NCBI GenBank assembly: GCA_944380605.1
Contig: CALWIA010000034.1
Coordinates: 62,001-126,000 of the forward strand
Source of the DNA: an uncultured Lachnospiraceae bacterium
GTDB lineage: Bacteria > Bacillota > Clostridia > Lachnospirales > Lachnospiraceae
DNA length: 64,000 nucleotides
Direction of reading: 5' to 3'
Positions 25,239-34,848 of the stretch are shown one piece after another (the stretch's first letter is position 1; every line of letters starts with the position of its first letter). Under the pieces are notes generated by a model. It saw only the letters and a list, made by a program, of their open reading frames with translations, searched no databases and was not told where the DNA came from. The position numbers and the translations under genes are program-made.

Positions 25239-25303
25239 GCTATCAATTTGGGCATAAATACGGAAGCCCTGCCAGATAAAAAAAGAAAGGAACGGTATCC
25301 TAT

Positions 25304-26449
25304 ATGAAAGCATTTCTGATTCTGGAAGACGGGACTGTCTTTGAAGGAACCAGCATCGGTTCCGCCAGAGAGACCGTCAGTGAAATCGTTTTTAATACTT
25401 CTATGACCGGTTACCTGGAAGTCCTCACCGACCCCTCCTACGCGGGCCAGGCGGTGGTGATGACCTATCCTCTGATCGGCAACTACGGAGTCTGCCGGGA
25501 AGACATGGAATCCCTTGCCCCATGGCCCGATGGCTACGTTGTCAGAGAACTGTCCCGAATCCCCAGCAACTTCCGAAGCGAGGATACCCTCTCTCATTTC
25601 TTGGAAATTCACGATATTCCCGGTATCAGCGGCATCGATACAAGAGCCCTCACCAAAATTTTAAGAGAAAAAGGCACCATGAACGGCATGATTACCACAA
25701 CGGTTTACGAAGATCTTTCTGAACCGCTGCAGCGCATGCGCGCGTACCGGGTGACCGGCGTGGTAAAAAAGACGTCCTGCAAAACGCCGTATGTGCTGGA
25801 ACCGGCGGATCCGGAAGCGGAGACCTGCTCGGTGCGCACCGCGGAAAAGCCGGAGAGTTTAAAGCACCAGGCGGGCCGGGGCAGACACGTGGCGCTGCTG
25901 GACCTGGGCGCTAAGAGAAACATTGCCCGCTCGCTGACGGAGCGGGGATGCCGGGTGACGGTGTATCCCTGCGATACGCCGGCGGAAGAGATTCTGGCGG
26001 CAAAGCCCGACGGCATCATGCTTTCCAACGGGCCGGGAGACCCTAAGGAGAACGTGGAAATCATCCGGGAGATCCGGAAGCTTTACGAATCCGACGTGCC
26101 GATTTTTGCCATCTGCCTGGGACATCAGCTGATGGCCCTGGCTACCGGAGCCGATACCTACAAGCTGAAATACGGCCACAGAGGCGGCAACCACCCGGTA
26201 AAGGACCTGGCTACCGGACGGGTGTATATCTCTTCCCAGAACCACGGCTACGCGGTGGATACGGACAGCCTGGACCCGAACATAGCGGTGCCCGCCTTTG
26301 TCAATGTCAACGACGGCACTAACGAGGGCCTGGCCTATACGGGCAAAAATATTTTCACGGTACAGTATCACCCGGAGGCTTGTCCCGGCCCCCAGGATTC
26401 CAGTTACCTGTTTGACCGATTCTTGAAGATGATGGAGGTGCGCGCGTAA
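25304..26449 (+). CDS. carA: Carbamoyl-phosphate synthase small (glutaminase) subunit
   Basis: Supplies ammonia from glutamine to CarB for carbamoyl phosphate in pyrimidine and arginine synthesis. The 381-residue protein has the N-terminal CPSase_sm_chain domain ([41 protein letters not shown]) and a C-terminal class I amidotransferase with the catalytic Cys in [12 protein letters not shown] and the His-Glu pair in [10 protein letters not shown]. The stop overlaps the carB start (TAATG). The first ~142 codons prefer CTC, CCC, TCC, GTC and AGA, while the rest uses the CTG, CCG, GTG, CGG style of the neighbourhood, suggesting a mosaic gene. Confidence 0.97.
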   Translation: MKAFLILEDGTVFEGTSIGSARETVSEIVFNTSMTGYLEVLTDPSYAGQAVVMTYPLIGNYGVCREDMESLAPWPDGYVVRELSRIPSNFRSEDTLSHFLEIHDIPGISGIDTRALTKILREKGTMNGMITTTVYEDLSEPLQRMRAYRVTGVVKKTSCKTPYVLEPADPEAETCSVRTAEKPESLKHQAGRGRHVALLDLGAKRNIARSLTERGCRVTVYPCDTPAEEILAAKPDGIMLSNGPGDPKENVEIIREIRKLYESDVPIFAICLGHQLMALATGADTYKLKYGHRGGNHPVKDLATGRVYISSQNHGYAVDTDSLDPNIAVPAFVNVNDGTNEGLAYTGKNIFTVQYHPEACPGPQDSSYLFDRFLKMMEVRA

Positions 26450-29400
26450 TGCCGAAGAATCCCGATATTAAAAAAGTTCTGGTACTTGGTTCCGGTCCCA
26501 TTGTCATCGGACAGGCGGCGGAGTTTGACTATGCCGGCACCCAGGCCTGCCGTTCCCTGAAAGAGGAAGGCGTCGAGGTGGTGCTGTTAAATTCCAATCC
26601 TGCCACCATTATGACCGATAAAGATATCGCGGACCGGGTGTATATTGAACCGCTGACGGTGGAAGTGGTGGAACAGCTGATTCTCAAGGAGCAGCCGGAC
26701 AGCGTGCTGCCCACCCTGGGCGGCCAGGCGGGACTGAACCTGGCCATGGAACTGGAGGAGGCCGGATTTTTGAAGGCCCACAACGTGCGCCTCATCGGCA
26801 CCACGGCCCAGACCATCAAAAAGGCGGAAGACCGGCTGGAATTTAAAGAGACCATGGAAAAAATCGGCGAGCCGGTGGCTCCTTCCAAGGTGGTGGAGAC
26901 CATTGAAGACGGCATCGCCTTTACCAATACCATCGGCTATCCGGTGGTGCTGCGCCCGGCGTACACCCTGGGCGGCAGCGGCGGCGGCATTGCCGAAAAC
27001 CAGGAACAGCTGGTGGAAATCCTGGGCAACGGCCTGCGGCTGTCCCGGGTGGGCCAGGTGCTGGTGGAGCGCTGTATCGCCGGCTGGAAGGAAGTGGAGT
27101 ACGAGGTGATGCGGGACGGCGCCGGCAACGTGATCACCGTCTGCAACATGGAAAACATCGACCCGGTGGGCGTGCACACCGGTGACAGCATCGTGGTGGC
27201 CCCTTCCCAGACCCTGGGCGACAAGGAATACCAGATGCTGCGCACCTCGGCGCTGAATATCATTACGGAACTGGGCATCACCGGCGGCTGCAACGTGCAG
27301 TTTGCCCTGCATCCCACTTCGTTTGAATACTGCGTCATCGAGGTAAATCCCCGGGTGAGCCGTTCTTCGGCGCTGGCTTCCAAGGCCACCGGGTACCCCA
27401 TTGCCAAGGTGGCGGCCAAGATCGCCCTGGGCTATACCCTGGACGAGATCAAAAACGCCGTAACCAAAAAGACCTACGCCAGTTTTGAGCCGATGCTGGA
27501 CTACTGCGTGGTGAAAATGCCCCGCCTGCCTTTTGATAAATTCATCAGCGCCAAGCGGACGCTGGGCACCCAGATGAAGGCCACCGGCGAGGTGATGAGC
27601 ATCTGCACCAACTTTGAGGGCGCGCTGATGAAGGCCATCCGTTCTCTGGAACAGCACGTGGACAGCCTGCTGTCCTACGATTTCTCCCATCTGAATGAGG
27701 AACAGCTGCTGGAGCAGCTGGCGGTGGTGGACGACCGGCGGATCTGGGTGATCGCGGAGGCCCTGCGCAGAGGCATTTCCTACGACACCATTTATCAGAT
27801 CACCCGCATCGACCGGTGGTTCATCGACAAGCTGGCCATTTTGGTGGAAATGGAGGCGGCGCTAAAGAAGGGGCCGCTGACGGCGGAACTGTTAAAAGAA
27901 GCCAAGCGGATCGAATTTCCGGACAGCGTGATTGCCCGGCTCACCGGAATTCCCCAGGCAGAAATCAAACAGATGCGGAAGGAAAACGGCATTATGGCGG
28001 CCTTTAAAATGGTGGATACCTGCGCCGCGGAATTTGCCGCGGAAACGCCGTATTACTACTCCTGTTTCGGCAGCTTCAGCGAGGCGGAACAGAATAAGGA
28101 CCGCAAGAAGGTGCTGGTGCTGGGTTCCGGCCCCATCCGCATCGGGCAGGGCATTGAATTTGACTTCTGTTCCGTCCACAGCACCTGGGCCTTTTCCAAA
28201 GAAGGATACGAAACCATTATCATCAACAACAACCCGGAGACCGTCAGCACCGATTTTGACATTGCCGACAAGCTGTATTTTGAGCCGCTGACGCCGGAAG
28301 ACGTGGAAAACGTGGTGGACGTGGAACAGCCCGACGGCGCGGTGGTGCAGTTCGGCGGCCAAACGGCCATCAAGCTGACGGAGGCCCTGATGCAGATGGG
28401 CGTGCCGATTCTGGGCACGGCGGCAGAGGACGTGGACGCGGCGGAAGACCGGGAGCGGTTTGACGAAATCCTGGAACAGTGCGGCATTCCCAGACCCGCC
28501 GGCGGCACGGTATTTACGGCGGAAGAGGCCAAGAAAGTGGCGGCTGGGCTGGGCTATCCGGTGCTGGTGCGCCCCTCCTATGTGCTGGGCGGCCAGGGGA
28601 TGCAGATCTGCATCAACGACCACGACATCGACGAATTTATCGGCATTATCAACCAGATCGCCCAGGATCACCCCATTCTGGTGGACAAGTACGTCCAGGG
28701 CAAGGAGATTGAGGTGGACGCGGTCTGCGACGGAACCGACATCCTGATTCCCGGCATCATGGAACACATCGAGCGGGCCGGCGTGCATTCCGGAGACAGC
28801 ATTTCCGTGTATCCGGCTCAGAGCCTGACCCAGGAAGTCAGAGACACGCTGGTGGAATACACCCGGCGGCTGGCCAGGGCGCTGCACGTCAAAGGCATGA
28901 TCAACATCCAGTTCATCGTCAGCCATGGAACGGTGTACGTCATCGAGGTCAATCCCCGTTCTTCCCGGACGGTGCCTTATATCAGCAAGGTGACGGGCAT
29001 TCCCATTGTGCCGCTGGCTACCCAGGTAATCTGCGGACACACCATACGGGAACTGGGCTATACGCCGGGGCTGGCGCCGGAGGCGGACTACATCGCCATT
29101 AAGATGCCGGTGTTCTCCTTTGAGAAAATCCGCGGCGCCGACATCAGCCTGGGGCCGGAAATGAAGTCCACCGGCGAGTGCCTGGGCATCGCCAAGACCT
29201 TCAACGAGGCGCTGTACAAGGCCTTTGAAGGCGCCGGCATCAAGCTGCCCCGGCACAAGAACATGATCATTACCGTAAAGGATGAGGATAAGCAGGACGT
29301 GGTGGAGATTGCCAGACGGTTCCAGGCGGTGGGGTACAAGATCTTCTCCACCCGGGGAACGGCGAAGGTGCTCAATGAAAACGGGGTGAAGGCCCTGGCG

Positions 29401-29643
29401 GTAAACAAGATCGAACAGGAGTCTCCCAACCTGCTGGATCTGATTCTGGGCCATCAGATCGACCTGGTGATCGATACGCCGCCTCAGGGGGCGGACCACA
29501 GCCGGGACGGCTTTATCATCCGGCGCAACGCCATCGAAACCGGCGTCCATGTGCTCACCAGCCTGGATACCGCCGCGGCGCTGGCGACCAGCCTGGAAAA
29601 CCGGGCCAGAAAGCTGACGCTGGTGGATATCGCCAGACTGTAA
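26449..29643 (+). CDS. carB: Carbamoyl-phosphate synthase large subunit
   Basis: Makes carbamoyl phosphate from bicarbonate, ammonia and two ATP. The 1064 residues show the internal duplication typical of Car[24 protein letters not shown] (start of half one) and [21 protein letters not shown] (half two), each followed by an ATP-grasp domain ([32 protein letters not shown]), an oligomerisation domain in the middle ([17 protein letters not shown]), and a C-terminal MGS-like allosteric domain (residues ~935-1064). Length is normal. It is translationally coupled to carA and ends at a strong terminator. Confidence 0.98.
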   Translation: MPKNPDIKKVLVLGSGPIVIGQAAEFDYAGTQACRSLKEEGVEVVLLNSNPATIMTDKDIADRVYIEPLTVEVVEQLILKEQPDSVLPTLGGQAGLNLAMELEEAGFLKAHNVRLIGTTAQTIKKAEDRLEFKETMEKIGEPVAPSKVVETIEDGIAFTNTIGYPVVLRPAYTLGGSGGGIAENQEQLVEILGNGLRLSRVGQVLVERCIAGWKEVEYEVMRDGAGNVITVCNMENIDPVGVHTGDSIVVAPSQTLGDKEYQMLRTSALNIITELGITGGCNVQFALHPTSFEYCVIEVNPRVSRSSALASKATGYPIAKVAAKIALGYTLDEIKNAVTKKTYASFEPMLDYCVVKMPRLPFDKFISAKRTLGTQMKATGEVMSICTNFEGALMKAIRSLEQHVDSLLSYDFSHLNEEQLLEQLAVVDDRRIWVIAEALRRGISYDTIYQITRIDRWFIDKLAILVEMEAALKKGPLTAELLKEAKRIEFPDSVIARLTGIPQAEIKQMRKENGIMAAFKMVDTCAAEFAAETPYYYSCFGSFSEAEQNKDRKKVLVLGSGPIRIGQGIEFDFCSVHSTWAFSKEGYETIIINNNPETVSTDFDIADKLYFEPLTPEDVENVVDVEQPDGAVVQFGGQTAIKLTEALMQMGVPILGTAAEDVDAAEDRERFDEILEQCGIPRPAGGTVFTAEEAKKVAAGLGYPVLVRPSYVLGGQGMQICINDHDIDEFIGIINQIAQDHPILVDKYVQGKEIEVDAVCDGTDILIPGIMEHIERAGVHSGDSISVYPAQSLTQEVRDTLVEYTRRLARALHVKGMINIQFIVSHGTVYVIEVNPRSSRTVPYISKVTGIPIVPLATQVICGHTIRELGYTPGLAPEADYIAIKMPVFSFEKIRGADISLGPEMKSTGECLGIAKTFNEALYKAFEGAGIKLPRHKNMIITVKDEDKQDVVEIARRFQAVGYKIFSTRGTAKVLNENGVKALAVNKIEQESPNLLDLILGHQIDLVIDTPPQGADHSRDGFIIRRNAIETGVHVLTSLDTAAALATSLENRARKLTLVDIARL

Positions 29644-29649
29644 ACAGAC

Positions 29650-29694
29650 AAAAAGCGTTTCCCTCCGGCAGGTTCCGGAGAGAAACGCTTTTTT
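29650..29694. terminator. Bidirectional terminator between carB and carbamate kinase
   Basis: AAAAAGCGTTTC (29650-29661) pairs with GAAACGCTTTTT (29682-29693), with an inner CTCCGG/CCGGAG stem. The A and T tracts on both sides allow termination of both convergent transcripts. Confidence 0.93.
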
Positions 29695-29705
29695 CATAAT
29701 AGAAA

Positions 29706-30638
29706 CTACTGAATGGTAGTGCCGGCCTTGCCTGCCAGGCTGGCTTTGGCTTTTTCCAGGGACGTGATAATGGCGCACCGATGGGTGCCGTGCCGGATAA
29801 AGTCCACGGAAGCCTCTACCTTGGGCAGCATAGATGCAAACTCAAACTGGCCCTGGGCAATATAGGCCTCGGCTTCGGGAATGGTCATGGAAGACAGCGG
29901 CTGTTCGTCCGGCTGTCCGTAATTTAAGGTGACGTTGTCCACGCTGGTGAGGATCATCAGCACGTCGGCGTCTACCTCTTTGGCCAGCAGCCCGGCGGCC
30001 AGGTCCTTTTCAATCACCGCGCTGGCGCCCTTTAAGCCGGCGCCCTGTTCCATCACCGGGATCCCGCCGCCGCCGCAGGCGATGACGATCTGGTCCGCGT
30101 CCAGCACCGCTTTGATCACGTCAATTTCCACAATGGCCACCGGCCTGGGCGAAGCCACTACCCGGCGGAAGCCTTTGCCGGGCACCTCTTCCACGTAGTT
30201 GCCTTTTTCTTCTTCCTGTCTGGCTTCTTCCTCTGTCATAAACCGTCCGATGGGCTTCACCGGCGTATAAAACGCTTCGTCGTAGGGGTTGACCATCATC
30301 TGGGTCAGGATGGTAGCCACCGGCTTGTAGATGCCGCGGCGCACCAGTTCGGCGCGGATGCCGTTTTGCAGGTCGTAGCCGATGTATCCCTGGCTCATGG
30401 CGGAGCACACGGACATGGGAGCCGGCGTATAGCCTTCGTGCTGCTTGCCGAATTCGTTCATGGCGGTGTGGATCATGCCTACCTGCGGCGCGTTGCTGTG
30501 TACAATGGCCACCTGCCAGCCTTCCTGTATGAAGTCGGCGATGACTTTGGAGGTCCGGGCGACGGTCTCTTTCTGCTCCGGCAGATTGGTGCCCAGCGCG
30601 TTGTGCCCCAGTGCCATGACAATTCGCTTCTTGGCCAT
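29706..30638 (-). CDS. arcC: Carbamate kinase
   Basis: Interconverts carbamoyl phosphate + ADP and carbamate + ATP, usually the ATP-yielding last step of arginine, agmatine or purine fermentation. The 310-residue protein has the family segments ALGHNALG (substrate side), VASPRPVAIVEIDVIKAVLDAD, IVIACGGGGIPV and VEASVDFIRHGTHRCAIITSLE. No arginine deiminase or transcarbamylase gene is beside it; the convergent neighbour carAB makes the same metabolite, so the pair could balance carbamoyl phosphate, though independent regulation is likely given separate promoters. Confidence 0.96.
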   Translation of the reverse strand: MAKKRIVMALGHNALGTNLPEQKETVARTSKVIADFIQEGWQVAIVHSNAPQVGMIHTAMNEFGKQHEGYTPAPMSVCSAMSQGYIGYDLQNGIRAELVRRGIYKPVATILTQMMVNPYDEAFYTPVKPIGRFMTEEEARQEEEKGNYVEEVPGKGFRRVVASPRPVAIVEIDVIKAVLDADQIVIACGGGGIPVMEQGAGLKGASAVIEKDLAAGLLAKEVDADVLMILTSVDNVTLNYGQPDEQPLSSMTIPEAEAYIAQGQFEFASMLPKVEASVDFIRHGTHRCAIITSLEKAKASLAGKAGTTIQ

Positions 30639-30696
30639 AAGAATCCCTCACTTTTTCAATTATATAAGGGCCTTTGGGGGCCCTGCTGATATAAAT

Positions 30697-30725
30697 ATTA
30701 TAGTATTTGTACATAAAAAAAGCAA
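30697..30725 (-). promoter_or_regulatory. Promoter and leader hairpin of arcC
   Basis: On the minus strand TTGCTT (30725-30720) and TATAAT (30702-30697) are 17 bases apart. The leader then contains an AGGGCC/GGCCCT hairpin (30668-30684) before the start codon, possibly affecting translation or stability. Confidence 0.75.
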
Positions 30726-30742
30726 CAATTATATACAGTTTG

Positions 30743-30751
30743 TGTTATACT
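30743..30751 (+). promoter_or_regulatory. Extended -10 promoter of the CPBP gene
   Basis: TGT followed by TATACT (30746-30751), 24 bases before the start codon, divergent from the arcC promoter. No good -35 is seen. Confidence 0.5.
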
Positions 30752-30774
30752 GAAGGGCAGAAGGATGTGAGAAC

Positions 30775-31500
30775 ATGGGTTGGCTTGGCCGGATGCTTCT
30801 GCCGCTGGTGCTGTACGATCTGGCGGCCGCGATGTGGATGCGGGCGCTGCCGGATGGCAGTTCCCTTATGGCGCAGTTTCTTGCGGCGGTTTTGGCGCTG
30901 GCGGTTCTGACGCCGGCGTGGTTTTGGCAGCCGGGAGGGCGGAAGCGTGCGCCCTTTGCGGCGGGAAAGGCGGCGGCTTTCGCGGCGTCCGGCGTCTGCG
31001 GCAGCCTCTGCGCCAACAGCCTGGTTTTGCTGCTGGACCTGCGCCGGTATTTCGGCGGCTATGAGGCGGCGGCACAGCAGCTGTTTTCCCCGCCGCTGGG
31101 GCTGCAGGTGCTGGCGGTGGGGCTGGTGATTCCGGCGGCGGAGGAGATGATTTTCCGCGGGTACGGGTACGGCAGCCTGCGAAGCCGCCTGGGGGTCTGG
31201 CCGGCGGCTCTGGTTTCCGCCCTGCTGTTCGGCCTGTACCATGGAAATGTCCTCCAGGGAGCCTACGCCTTTCTGCTGGGACTGGCGCTGGCCTGGAGCC
31301 TGGAGCAGGAGGGGCGGCTTGCGGCGCCATGGCTGATCCACGCCGCGGCCAACCTCACATCTGTGGCGGGAGAGTATCTGGCGCTGGGAGAACCGGTGTC
31401 CGGGCCGGCGCTTTTGATTCTGGCGGCGGCCGGCGGCGCGGGCATGTATGGGGCGCTTAAAATGGTAAAGAATAGGAACCAAAAGGAGGTATTCCAGTGA
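30775..31500 (+). CDS. CPBP-family intramembrane protease (Abi/CAAX-like)
   Basis: A 241-residue protein with about six membrane helices and the CPBP motifs: EExxxR (E123, E124, R128 in AAEEMIFRGYGYG), LLFGLYHGN with the second-motif His, and a third His in LIHAAANLTS. Family members are membrane glutamyl/zinc proteases involved in peptide maturation or immunity, or unknown functions. The last codons overlap the GTG of the glycosyltransferase gene, so both are made from the same mRNA. Substrate unknown. Confidence 0.87.
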   Translation: MGWLGRMLLPLVLYDLAAAMWMRALPDGSSLMAQFLAAVLALAVLTPAWFWQPGGRKRAPFAAGKAAAFAASGVCGSLCANSLVLLLDLRRYFGGYEAAAQQLFSPPLGLQVLAVGLVIPAAEEMIFRGYGYGSLRSRLGVWPAALVSALLFGLYHGNVLQGAYAFLLGLALAWSLEQEGRLAAPWLIHAAANLTSVAGEYLALGEPVSGPALLILAAAGGAGMYGALKMVKNRNQKEVFQ

Positions 31501-32516
31501 AACTGTTATCAGTGGCCATTCCCTGCTACAATTCAGAGCCGTATATGCGGCACTGCATCGAGTCCCTTCTGCCGGGAGGCGACGAGGTGGAGATTCTGAT
31601 TGTGGACGATGGTTCGGCAAAGGACCGGACTGCAGAAATTGCGGATGAATATGAAAAGGAGTACCCGGGCATCTGCCGGGCCATTCACCAGGAAAACGGC
31701 GGGCACGGCGAAGCGGTGAATACGGGGCTGAAACATGCCCAGGGTATCTATTTTAAAGTGGTGGACAGCGACGACTGGGTGGATCCGGAGGCCTATCAGG
31801 AGGTGCTGCGGACGCTGCGGCGTTTTGTCTACGGAAACCAGACGCTGGACATGCTGATCTGCAACTTTGTCTATGAGAAGCAGGGAGCGAAGCGCAAAAA
31901 GGTCATGAACTACCGGACGGCCCTGCCCAGGGACCAGGTGTTCGGCTGGGACGACGTAAAGGTATTTATGCTGGGACAGTACATTCTGATGCATTCGGTG
32001 ATCTACCGGACGGAGCTTCTGCACCAGTGCGGCCTGGAACTGCCGGCCCACACCTTCTACGTGGACAACATTTTTGTATACCAGCCGCTGCCACACGTAA
32101 AGACCATGTACTATCTGGACGTAAATTTCTACCGTTATTTCATCGGCCGCCAGGACCAGTCGGTCAACGAGCAGGTGATGATCGGCAGAATCGACCAGCA
32201 GATCCGGGTCACCCGCCTGATGCTGGACTACTACGATATGAGAAAAATCCAGAACCGGAAGCTGCGGCACTACATGGTCCGGTATCTGGAGATCATGATG
32301 GTAATTTCTTCCATCCTGGCCATTCGCTCGGGAACCGAGGAAAATATGGAAAAGAAAAAGGAACTGTGGGAGTACGTCAAAAAGACCAATCCGATTCTGT
32401 ATCTGCGGCTCCGTTTCGGGTTCCTGGGCCAGAGCATGAATCTGCCGGGCGAAAGCGGCCGTCAGGTATCCATTGCCGGATACAAGATCAGCCAGAAATT
32501 CTTCGGGTTCAACTGA
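31497..32516 (+). CDS. Family 2 glycosyltransferase
   Basis: A 339-residue GT-A enzyme: SVAIPCYNSEPYMRHCIESLL, IVDDGS (nucleotide-sugar binding), GGHGEAVNTGL and DSDDWVDPEAY (metal-binding DxD region) lie in the first ~100 residues. No membrane helix is obvious, so it is cytoplasmic or peripheral and probably adds sugar to a lipid or wall polymer. GTG 31497 has an excellent AAAGGAGGT site at 31482-31490. The C-terminal ~100 residues contain an Arg/Tyr-rich helical tail. Confidence 0.9.
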   Translation: MKLLSVAIPCYNSEPYMRHCIESLLPGGDEVEILIVDDGSAKDRTAEIADEYEKEYPGICRAIHQENGGHGEAVNTGLKHAQGIYFKVVDSDDWVDPEAYQEVLRTLRRFVYGNQTLDMLICNFVYEKQGAKRKKVMNYRTALPRDQVFGWDDVKVFMLGQYILMHSVIYRTELLHQCGLELPAHTFYVDNIFVYQPLPHVKTMYYLDVNFYRYFIGRQDQSVNEQVMIGRIDQQIRVTRLMLDYYDMRKIQNRKLRHYMVRYLEIMMVISSILAIRSGTEENMEKKKELWEYVKKTNPILYLRLRFGFLGQSMNLPGESGRQVSIAGYKISQKFFGFN

Positions 32517-32562
32517 AAAACCCACAGGGAAAAGGCTGTGGAAATCTCAGCCAGAATGCTGA

Positions 32563-32591
32563 TTGCAATCCCTGCAGGTTGGTTGTATAGT
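32563..32591 (+). promoter_or_regulatory. Sigma-A promoter of the YitT-like gene
   Basis: TTGCAA (32563-32568) and TATAGT (32586-32591) with a 17-base spacer. The TTG of this -35 is also the first possible start codon of the downstream reading frame, so the real start must lie further on. Confidence 0.72.
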
Positions 32592-32646
32592 GTATAAGGC
32601 GTTTCCGGGGGAAGCGCAGAATCTGTACACGGGACGGCAAAAAGAA

Positions 32647-33513
32647 ATGGCAAGAGATTTTAAAAATCCGCAGATGAAGACAGTGTGGGAATACGGCCTG
32701 ATTACGGTCAGCATGATGATCATGACCATAGGCGTGTATTTCTTCAAGTTCCCCAATCACTTTGCCTTCGGCGGCGTCACCGGTTTTTCCACGGTGGTCA
32801 GCGAACTGACCCGGTGGTCCGCCAGCCAGTTTACCTTTATCGCCAACATGGTGCTGCTGGTGCTGGGCTTTCTGTTTCTGGGCAGGGATTTTGGCATCAA
32901 AACGGTCTACGCCAGCCTGGTGATGTCGGCGATGCTGCCGGTGCTGGAACGGTTTTTCCCCATGGCGCAGCCGCTGACGGACGAGCCTCTGCTGGAACTG
33001 GTATTCGCCATTTTCCTGCCGGCGGTGGGATCGGCGGTGCTGTTTAATATCGGGGCCTCCAGCGGCGGAACGGACATCATCGCCATGATTTTAAAGAAGC
33101 ACACCAGCTTCAACATCGGCACGGTGCTGCTTTTGGTGGACCTGCTTTCGGTGGTCATGGCGTTTTTCATCTTTGACCCCACTACGGGCCTGTTTTCCAG
33201 CCTGGGCCTGATGGCCAAGTCCCTGATGATCGACGGAGTGATCGAAAGCATCAACCAGTGCAAATGCTTCAGCATCGTCTGCGACGATCCGGATCCCATC
33301 TGCGACTACATCATCAACACGCTGAACCGCAGCGCCACCATATACAAAGCCCAGGGCGCCTTTACCCACCATCCGAAGACGGTGGTGATGACCACCATGA
33401 AACGGGGCCAGGCGGTGAAGCTGCGCAACTACATCCGGCAGACGGAGCCGACGGCCTTTATCCAGATTTCCAACTCCAGCGAAATCGTGGGCAAGGGATT
33501 TCTGACCAACTAA
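32647..33513 (+). CDS. YitT family membrane protein (DUF161 + DUF2179)
   Basis: A 288-residue protein with about five membrane helices (residues ~17-180), including NHFAFGGVTGFSTVVSEL and LFNIGASSGGTDIIAMIL typical of YitT, then a cytoplasmic DUF2179 domain (residues ~195-285, CKCFSIVCDDPDPICDYIIN; TVVMTTMKRGQAVKLRNYI). Function of the family is unknown. ATG 32647 was chosen since the promoter overlaps the upstream part of the frame; its ribosome-binding site (AAAAAGAA) is poor. Confidence 0.85.
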   Translation: MARDFKNPQMKTVWEYGLITVSMMIMTIGVYFFKFPNHFAFGGVTGFSTVVSELTRWSASQFTFIANMVLLVLGFLFLGRDFGIKTVYASLVMSAMLPVLERFFPMAQPLTDEPLLELVFAIFLPAVGSAVLFNIGASSGGTDIIAMILKKHTSFNIGTVLLLVDLLSVVMAFFIFDPTTGLFSSLGLMAKSLMIDGVIESINQCKCFSIVCDDPDPICDYIINTLNRSATIYKAQGAFTHHPKTVVMTTMKRGQAVKLRNYIRQTEPTAFIQISNSSEIVGKGFLTN

Positions 33514-33574
33514 AGGCAGAGGGCGGCGCCGGGATCCTCGGGAAAAATGTTTTGAAAAAATTGTGGAAAAAATG

Positions 33575-33603
33575 TTGACAATTGGAACAACATCGCTTAT
33601 ACT
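33575..33603 (+). promoter_or_regulatory. Consensus promoter of the tRNA-Val/tRNA-Met pair
   Basis: TTGACA (33575-33580) and TATACT (33598-33603) with a 17-base spacer, about 30 bases before the first tRNA, as expected for a strong stable-RNA promoter. Confidence 0.88.
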
Positions 33604-33634
33604 AACTAAGCAGCCGCGAGAGAGCGGCAGATAT

Positions 33635-33707
33635 GGGGTCTTAGCTCAGCTGGGAGAGCATCTGCCTTACAAGCAGAGGGTCACAGGTTCGAGCCCTGTA
33701 GGCCCCA
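33635..33707 (+). tRNA. tRNA-Val (anticodon TAC)
   Basis: A 73-nt cloverleaf: acceptor GGGGTCT/AGGCCCC, anticodon stem TCTGC/GCAGA with TAC at 33668-33670, T-arm ACAGG-TTCGAGC-CCTGT, discriminator A. CCA is not encoded. Confidence 0.95.
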
Positions 33708-33725
33708 TATATCCCAATAAAATAT

Positions 33726-33799
33726 GGCGGAATAGCTCAGTTGGCTAGAGCACACGGTTCATACCCGTGGTGTCGAGAGTTCAAATCTCCCTTCCGCTA
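33726..33799 (+). tRNA. tRNA-Met, elongator type (anticodon CAT)
   Basis: Acceptor GGCGGAA/TTCCGCT with a G-T first pair, anticodon stem CACGG/CCGTG around CAT, T-loop TTCAAAT. The stem lacks the three G-C pairs of initiators. The T-stem GAGAG/CTCCC holds one A-C mismatch. A lysidine tRNA-Ile2 is possible from the CAT anticodon but the acceptor and body look like elongator Met. Confidence 0.88.
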
Positions 33800-33806
33800 T
33801 TGTCGG

Positions 33807-33854
33807 AAAACCCCGGAAGCCTTGCGATAGCAGGTGTTTCGGGGTTTTTCTTTT
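33807..33854 (+). terminator. Terminator of the tRNA pair
   Basis: AAAACCCCG (33807-33815) pairs with CGGGGTTTT (33840-33848), followed by a T-rich tail. Confidence 0.88.
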
Positions 33855-33864
33855 GCCGGAACTG

Positions 33865-33873
33865 TGTTATACT
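33865..33873 (+). promoter_or_regulatory. Extended -10 promoter of the lipid kinase gene
   Basis: TGT followed by TATACT (33868-33873), 30 bases upstream of the start codon and directly after the tRNA terminator. Confidence 0.5.
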
Positions 33874-33903
33874 AGGTAACATAGCAAGGGACAGGAGGCA
33901 GCC

Positions 33904-34824
33904 ATGTACAGTTTTATTGTGAATCCCAACGCCGGAAACGGGCGCGGCAAAGAGACGTGGCGCCGGGTGGAAAAACGCCTGAAGCGTCTGGGCACCGCGT
34001 ATGAAGTGATGTTTACCAGACAGCCGGGAGACGCCAGAACGTTTGCTGCGGAACTGACCAGGCGGGACCGGGAGCCGGGCCCTATCGTGGCGGTGGGCGG
34101 CGACGGCACGCTGAATGAAGTGCTGGACGGACTTTCCTTTGAAGCGTCGCCGGAACTGGGGTATATTCCGGCAGGTTCCGGCAACGACCTGGCCAGAAGC
34201 CTGCGGCTGTCCGCAAATCCGGAGGCGGCGCTGAAGCGGGTGCTGCGGGCCGGACGGTCCCGGCTGCTGGATTACGGAGTGGTTTCCTACGGGGAAGCCA
34301 TGACCCACCGGCGGTTTATAGTCAGCGCCGGCATCGGCCTGGACGCGGCGGTCTGTCAGGACGTGATGAACCGGAAGCAGAAGCCCGGACGGCGGCTGAA
34401 GCTGAGAAGGCTGGCGTATGTGTGTTCCGGCATCTGCCAGCTGGTGTGCTGCCGGCCGGCGCGGGGATATCTGCTGTTGGATGGCGTGCAGAAAGTGGAA
34501 TTCAATCATATTTATTTTATATCGGCGCATATTCACCCCTATGAGGGCGGCGGATTCCGGATGGCTCCCGGGGCGGACCCGTCAGATGGAAAGCTGACTC
34601 TCTGTGTGGTGCATCTGGGAAAGAAGCGGAAGCTGATTCCCATTCTGCTGGGAGCGCTGACCGGCGGCCATATCCGGTGCCGGGGCGTGCGCGTCTATGT
34701 CTGCCGGGAAGCGGAGATCCATATGGAGCGGCCCATGGCCGTGCACGTGGACGGAGAGAGCTGCCAGATGCAGAAGGACCTGCAGATCCGCTGCATTCCC
34801 CAGCAGATCCGGATGATTCTGTAG
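33904..34824 (+). CDS. Diacylglycerol/lipid kinase family protein (YegS/DgkB-like)
   Basis: A 306-residue soluble lipid kinase. The DAGK catalytic domain shows FIVNPNAGNGRG at the N-terminus, the nucleotide-binding VAVGGDGTLNEVLDGL (GGDGT) and GYIPAGSGNDLARSL. The C-terminal half is the beta-sandwich typical of YegS/DgkB. It probably recycles diacylglycerol released during lipoteichoic-acid or other membrane glycerol-phosphate transfer; it could act on another lipid. Start follows ACAGGAGG. Next gene ispF begins 24 bases downstream. Confidence 0.92.
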   Translation: MYSFIVNPNAGNGRGKETWRRVEKRLKRLGTAYEVMFTRQPGDARTFAAELTRRDREPGPIVAVGGDGTLNEVLDGLSFEASPELGYIPAGSGNDLARSLRLSANPEAALKRVLRAGRSRLLDYGVVSYGEAMTHRRFIVSAGIGLDAAVCQDVMNRKQKPGRRLKLRRLAYVCSGICQLVCCRPARGYLLLDGVQKVEFNHIYFISAHIHPYEGGGFRMAPGADPSDGKLTLCVVHLGKKRKLIPILLGALTGGHIRCRGVRVYVCREAEIHMERPMAVHVDGESCQMQKDLQIRCIPQQIRMIL

Positions 34825-34848
34825 GGCGCCGCAGGAAAAGGAGAGAAG

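Noticed and set aside
27892..29778. 628-codon open frame antisense to carB
   Set aside because: CarB is unambiguous on the other strand; the product is His/Gln/Arg-rich low complexity.
32563..32646. Longer start for the YitT-like gene at TTG 32563
   Set aside because: That TTG is the -35 box of a well-spaced promoter, so it is not transcribed.
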